Below, piece by piece: positions 62,870 through 64,000 of a stretch of 64,000 nucleotides of DNA. Where the stretch lies: the NCBI RefSeq assembly GCF_010389155.1, contig NC_057764.1:9176001-9240000 (forward strand), in the 5' to 3' direction. This stretch comes from Erigeron canadensis (taxonomy: Eukaryota > Streptophyta > Magnoliopsida > Asterales > Asteraceae). Both the position numbers and the translations under genes were made by a program. Positions within the stretch are counted from its first letter, which is position 1. Each line of letters starts with the position of its first letter. The notes beneath the pieces are model-generated. The model saw only the letters and a list, made by a program, of their open reading frames with translations. It was not told the DNA's origin and did not search any database.

Positions 62870-64000
62870 TTGGGTTCCATTCAGAAACTAACCATCTTAT
62901 TGTCATATGTGCAAGGAGAACCAAGGAAGCCTATTTGTTTTTGGTATGTTGACAGTGGATGCTCTTGGCACATGACATGGGACAAGAAATTGTTGTCCAA
63001 CTATGAAGATGTTTTTGGTTCTTATGTTAGTTTCGCAGGTCCCAAGGGCGGCAATATCTCAGGCCAAGGTGATGTTGTCAATGGAAAGATCACGCTGGAA
63101 AAGGTCAATTATGTGGAACAGTTATCTCATAATCTTATGAGTGTTTCTCAAATTTATGACAAGGGTAATCATGTCAATTTTACTGAGAAAGAAGCACTTA
63201 TTTTGAAACCGGGATATGCTATTCCTAAAGACTAGATCCTGCTGAAGGCTCCTAGGAAGAGAGACATCTATTGCCTAGTGTTAGGTGTTGATAATCCAAA
63301 GGAGTCAGTTTGCTTATTGACTAAAGCAAATGAATCTGAATCACTGCTATGGCATAGAAGAATGGGACATATTCATTTCAGAAAGATGAATGAAATTGTG
63401 AAACATCGTTTGGTTGAAGGTGTTCCCATGAAACAGTTTGAAATGGAAGACAAATGTGTACCTTGTCTGAAAGGGAAACAACAAAAGTCTGCTCATAAGC
63501 CAGAAAAAGTAAATTCTATTGCCAACCCATTTGAGCTATTTCACATGGATTTATTTGGTCCAGTGAATGTAAGAAGTATAGGTGAGATGTATTACTGTTT
63601 GGTGGTTACTGATGACTACTCGAGATTCTCATGGGTATTCTTTCTTCAATCAGGAGTGACATCAGAACTGAATTTAAGAATAAAATGTTGGAAGTTTTTT
63701 GTTTGTCCAAGGGAATTCAACATCAATTCAGTGCACCGTATGAACCACAACAAAATGGAGTTGTTGAAAGAAAGAATAGGACTCTAATCGAGATAGCCAG
63801 AACAATGCTTGCTGATTCAGGGCTCCCTACTATGTTTTAGGGGGAGGCAGTGAATACAGCATGTCATATTATGAATAGGGTTTCCATAGTTAAGCGTCAT
63901 AATAAGACATGTTATGAACTTTTACATAAAAGGAAACCAAATTTACAAAATGTTGAACCATTTGGTGTACCATGTACTTTCTTGAAATATCTACCTCAGT
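62870..64000 (+). pseudogene. pol: Element G protease and integrase, running off the window
   Basis: Protease WYVDSGCSWHMTWDKK (about 62942-62990), SHNLMSVSQIYDKG, a stop at about 63233, pre-integrase WHRRMGHIHFRKMN and CVPCLKGKQQKSAHK, then integrase HMDLFGPVNV and DDYSRFSWVFFL. A frame change near 63640 leads to RTEFKNKMLEVF and QNGVVERKNRTLIEIART. A TAG follows at about 63838. The HHCC zinc residues are intact. Confidence 0.88.

Larger units (their letters stand above)
62106..64000 (+). mobile_element. Element G: copia retrotransposon, 5' part
   Basis: LTR-like start, then a Gag tail, protease and integrase, continuing past the right edge. The N-terminal Gag and zinc knuckle are missing, so it is internally deleted between the LTR and about 62460. 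Confidence 0.75.

Overview
The window is nuclear DNA of a flowering plant. The evidence is split genes with GT-AG introns, plant-type Ty1/copia, Ty3/gypsy, L1-type LINE, hAT, Helitron and SINE elements, and an AT-rich background. The style of the copia elements and of their 3' accessory ORFs recalls those of Asteraceae; that placement is from memory and is only an inference. Almost all of the 64 kb is transposon sequence. One apparently intact host gene and one broken host exon were recognised. A 100-N assembly gap lies at 50447-50546.

1-6137: a non-autonomous copia element (A, 143-5150; two LTRs, 5-bp duplication GATAC) lacks reverse transcriptase. It sits in the leader of a second, minus-strand LTR element (Z) whose LTR and primer-binding site are at 5208-6137. 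6138-11960: a five-exon gene for a 261-residue NTF2-like protein. Its 3.5-kb first intron holds a small Helitron, two related MITEs, three foldback repeats and a hAT-type element with a perfect 8-bp target duplication. 11961-13937: a second hAT-type element, a 75-bp tandem duplication, a tRNA-derived SINE with target duplication, and a minisatellite. 13937-19530: a minus-strand Ty3/gypsy element (H) whose left LTR end and integrase core are deleted.

19531-29349: mostly non-coding sequence, one exon of a WAT1/EamA-type transporter gene split by a 3.0-kb solo LTR (TSD CTCTC), then a 2.8-kb solo LTR (TSD AATGT) inserted at the edge of a third, minus-strand copia LTR (B). 29350-39890: a large copia element (C) inserted in B just inside its polypurine tract. 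C has a leader full of short hairpins, a long coiled-coil Gag region with repeated TQT motifs, a decayed pol, and a hairpin-rich 3' non-coding tail. 39890-50446: a gag scrap, two related LTRs facing each other, and a minus-strand copia element (D). D has a ruined pol, but two long accessory reading frames (327 and 881 codons) remain open between pol and its 3' LTR. 50547-54650: a second copy (E) of the C family on the minus strand, broken by another LTR. 54651-59440: low-information DNA, two Helitron ends and a 5' LINE fragment. 59521-61962: the 3' end of another accessory-ORF copia element (F) with its LTR. 62106-64000: the 5' part of one more copia element (G), running off the window.

The parts do not form a pathway. 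They record layered insertion, solo-LTR formation and decay. The least ordinary signals are the long open accessory frames in D next to a dead pol, the hairpin arrays in non-coding parts of the copia and gypsy elements, the TQT-motif cluster shared by C and E, and the transporter exon split by a solo LTR.
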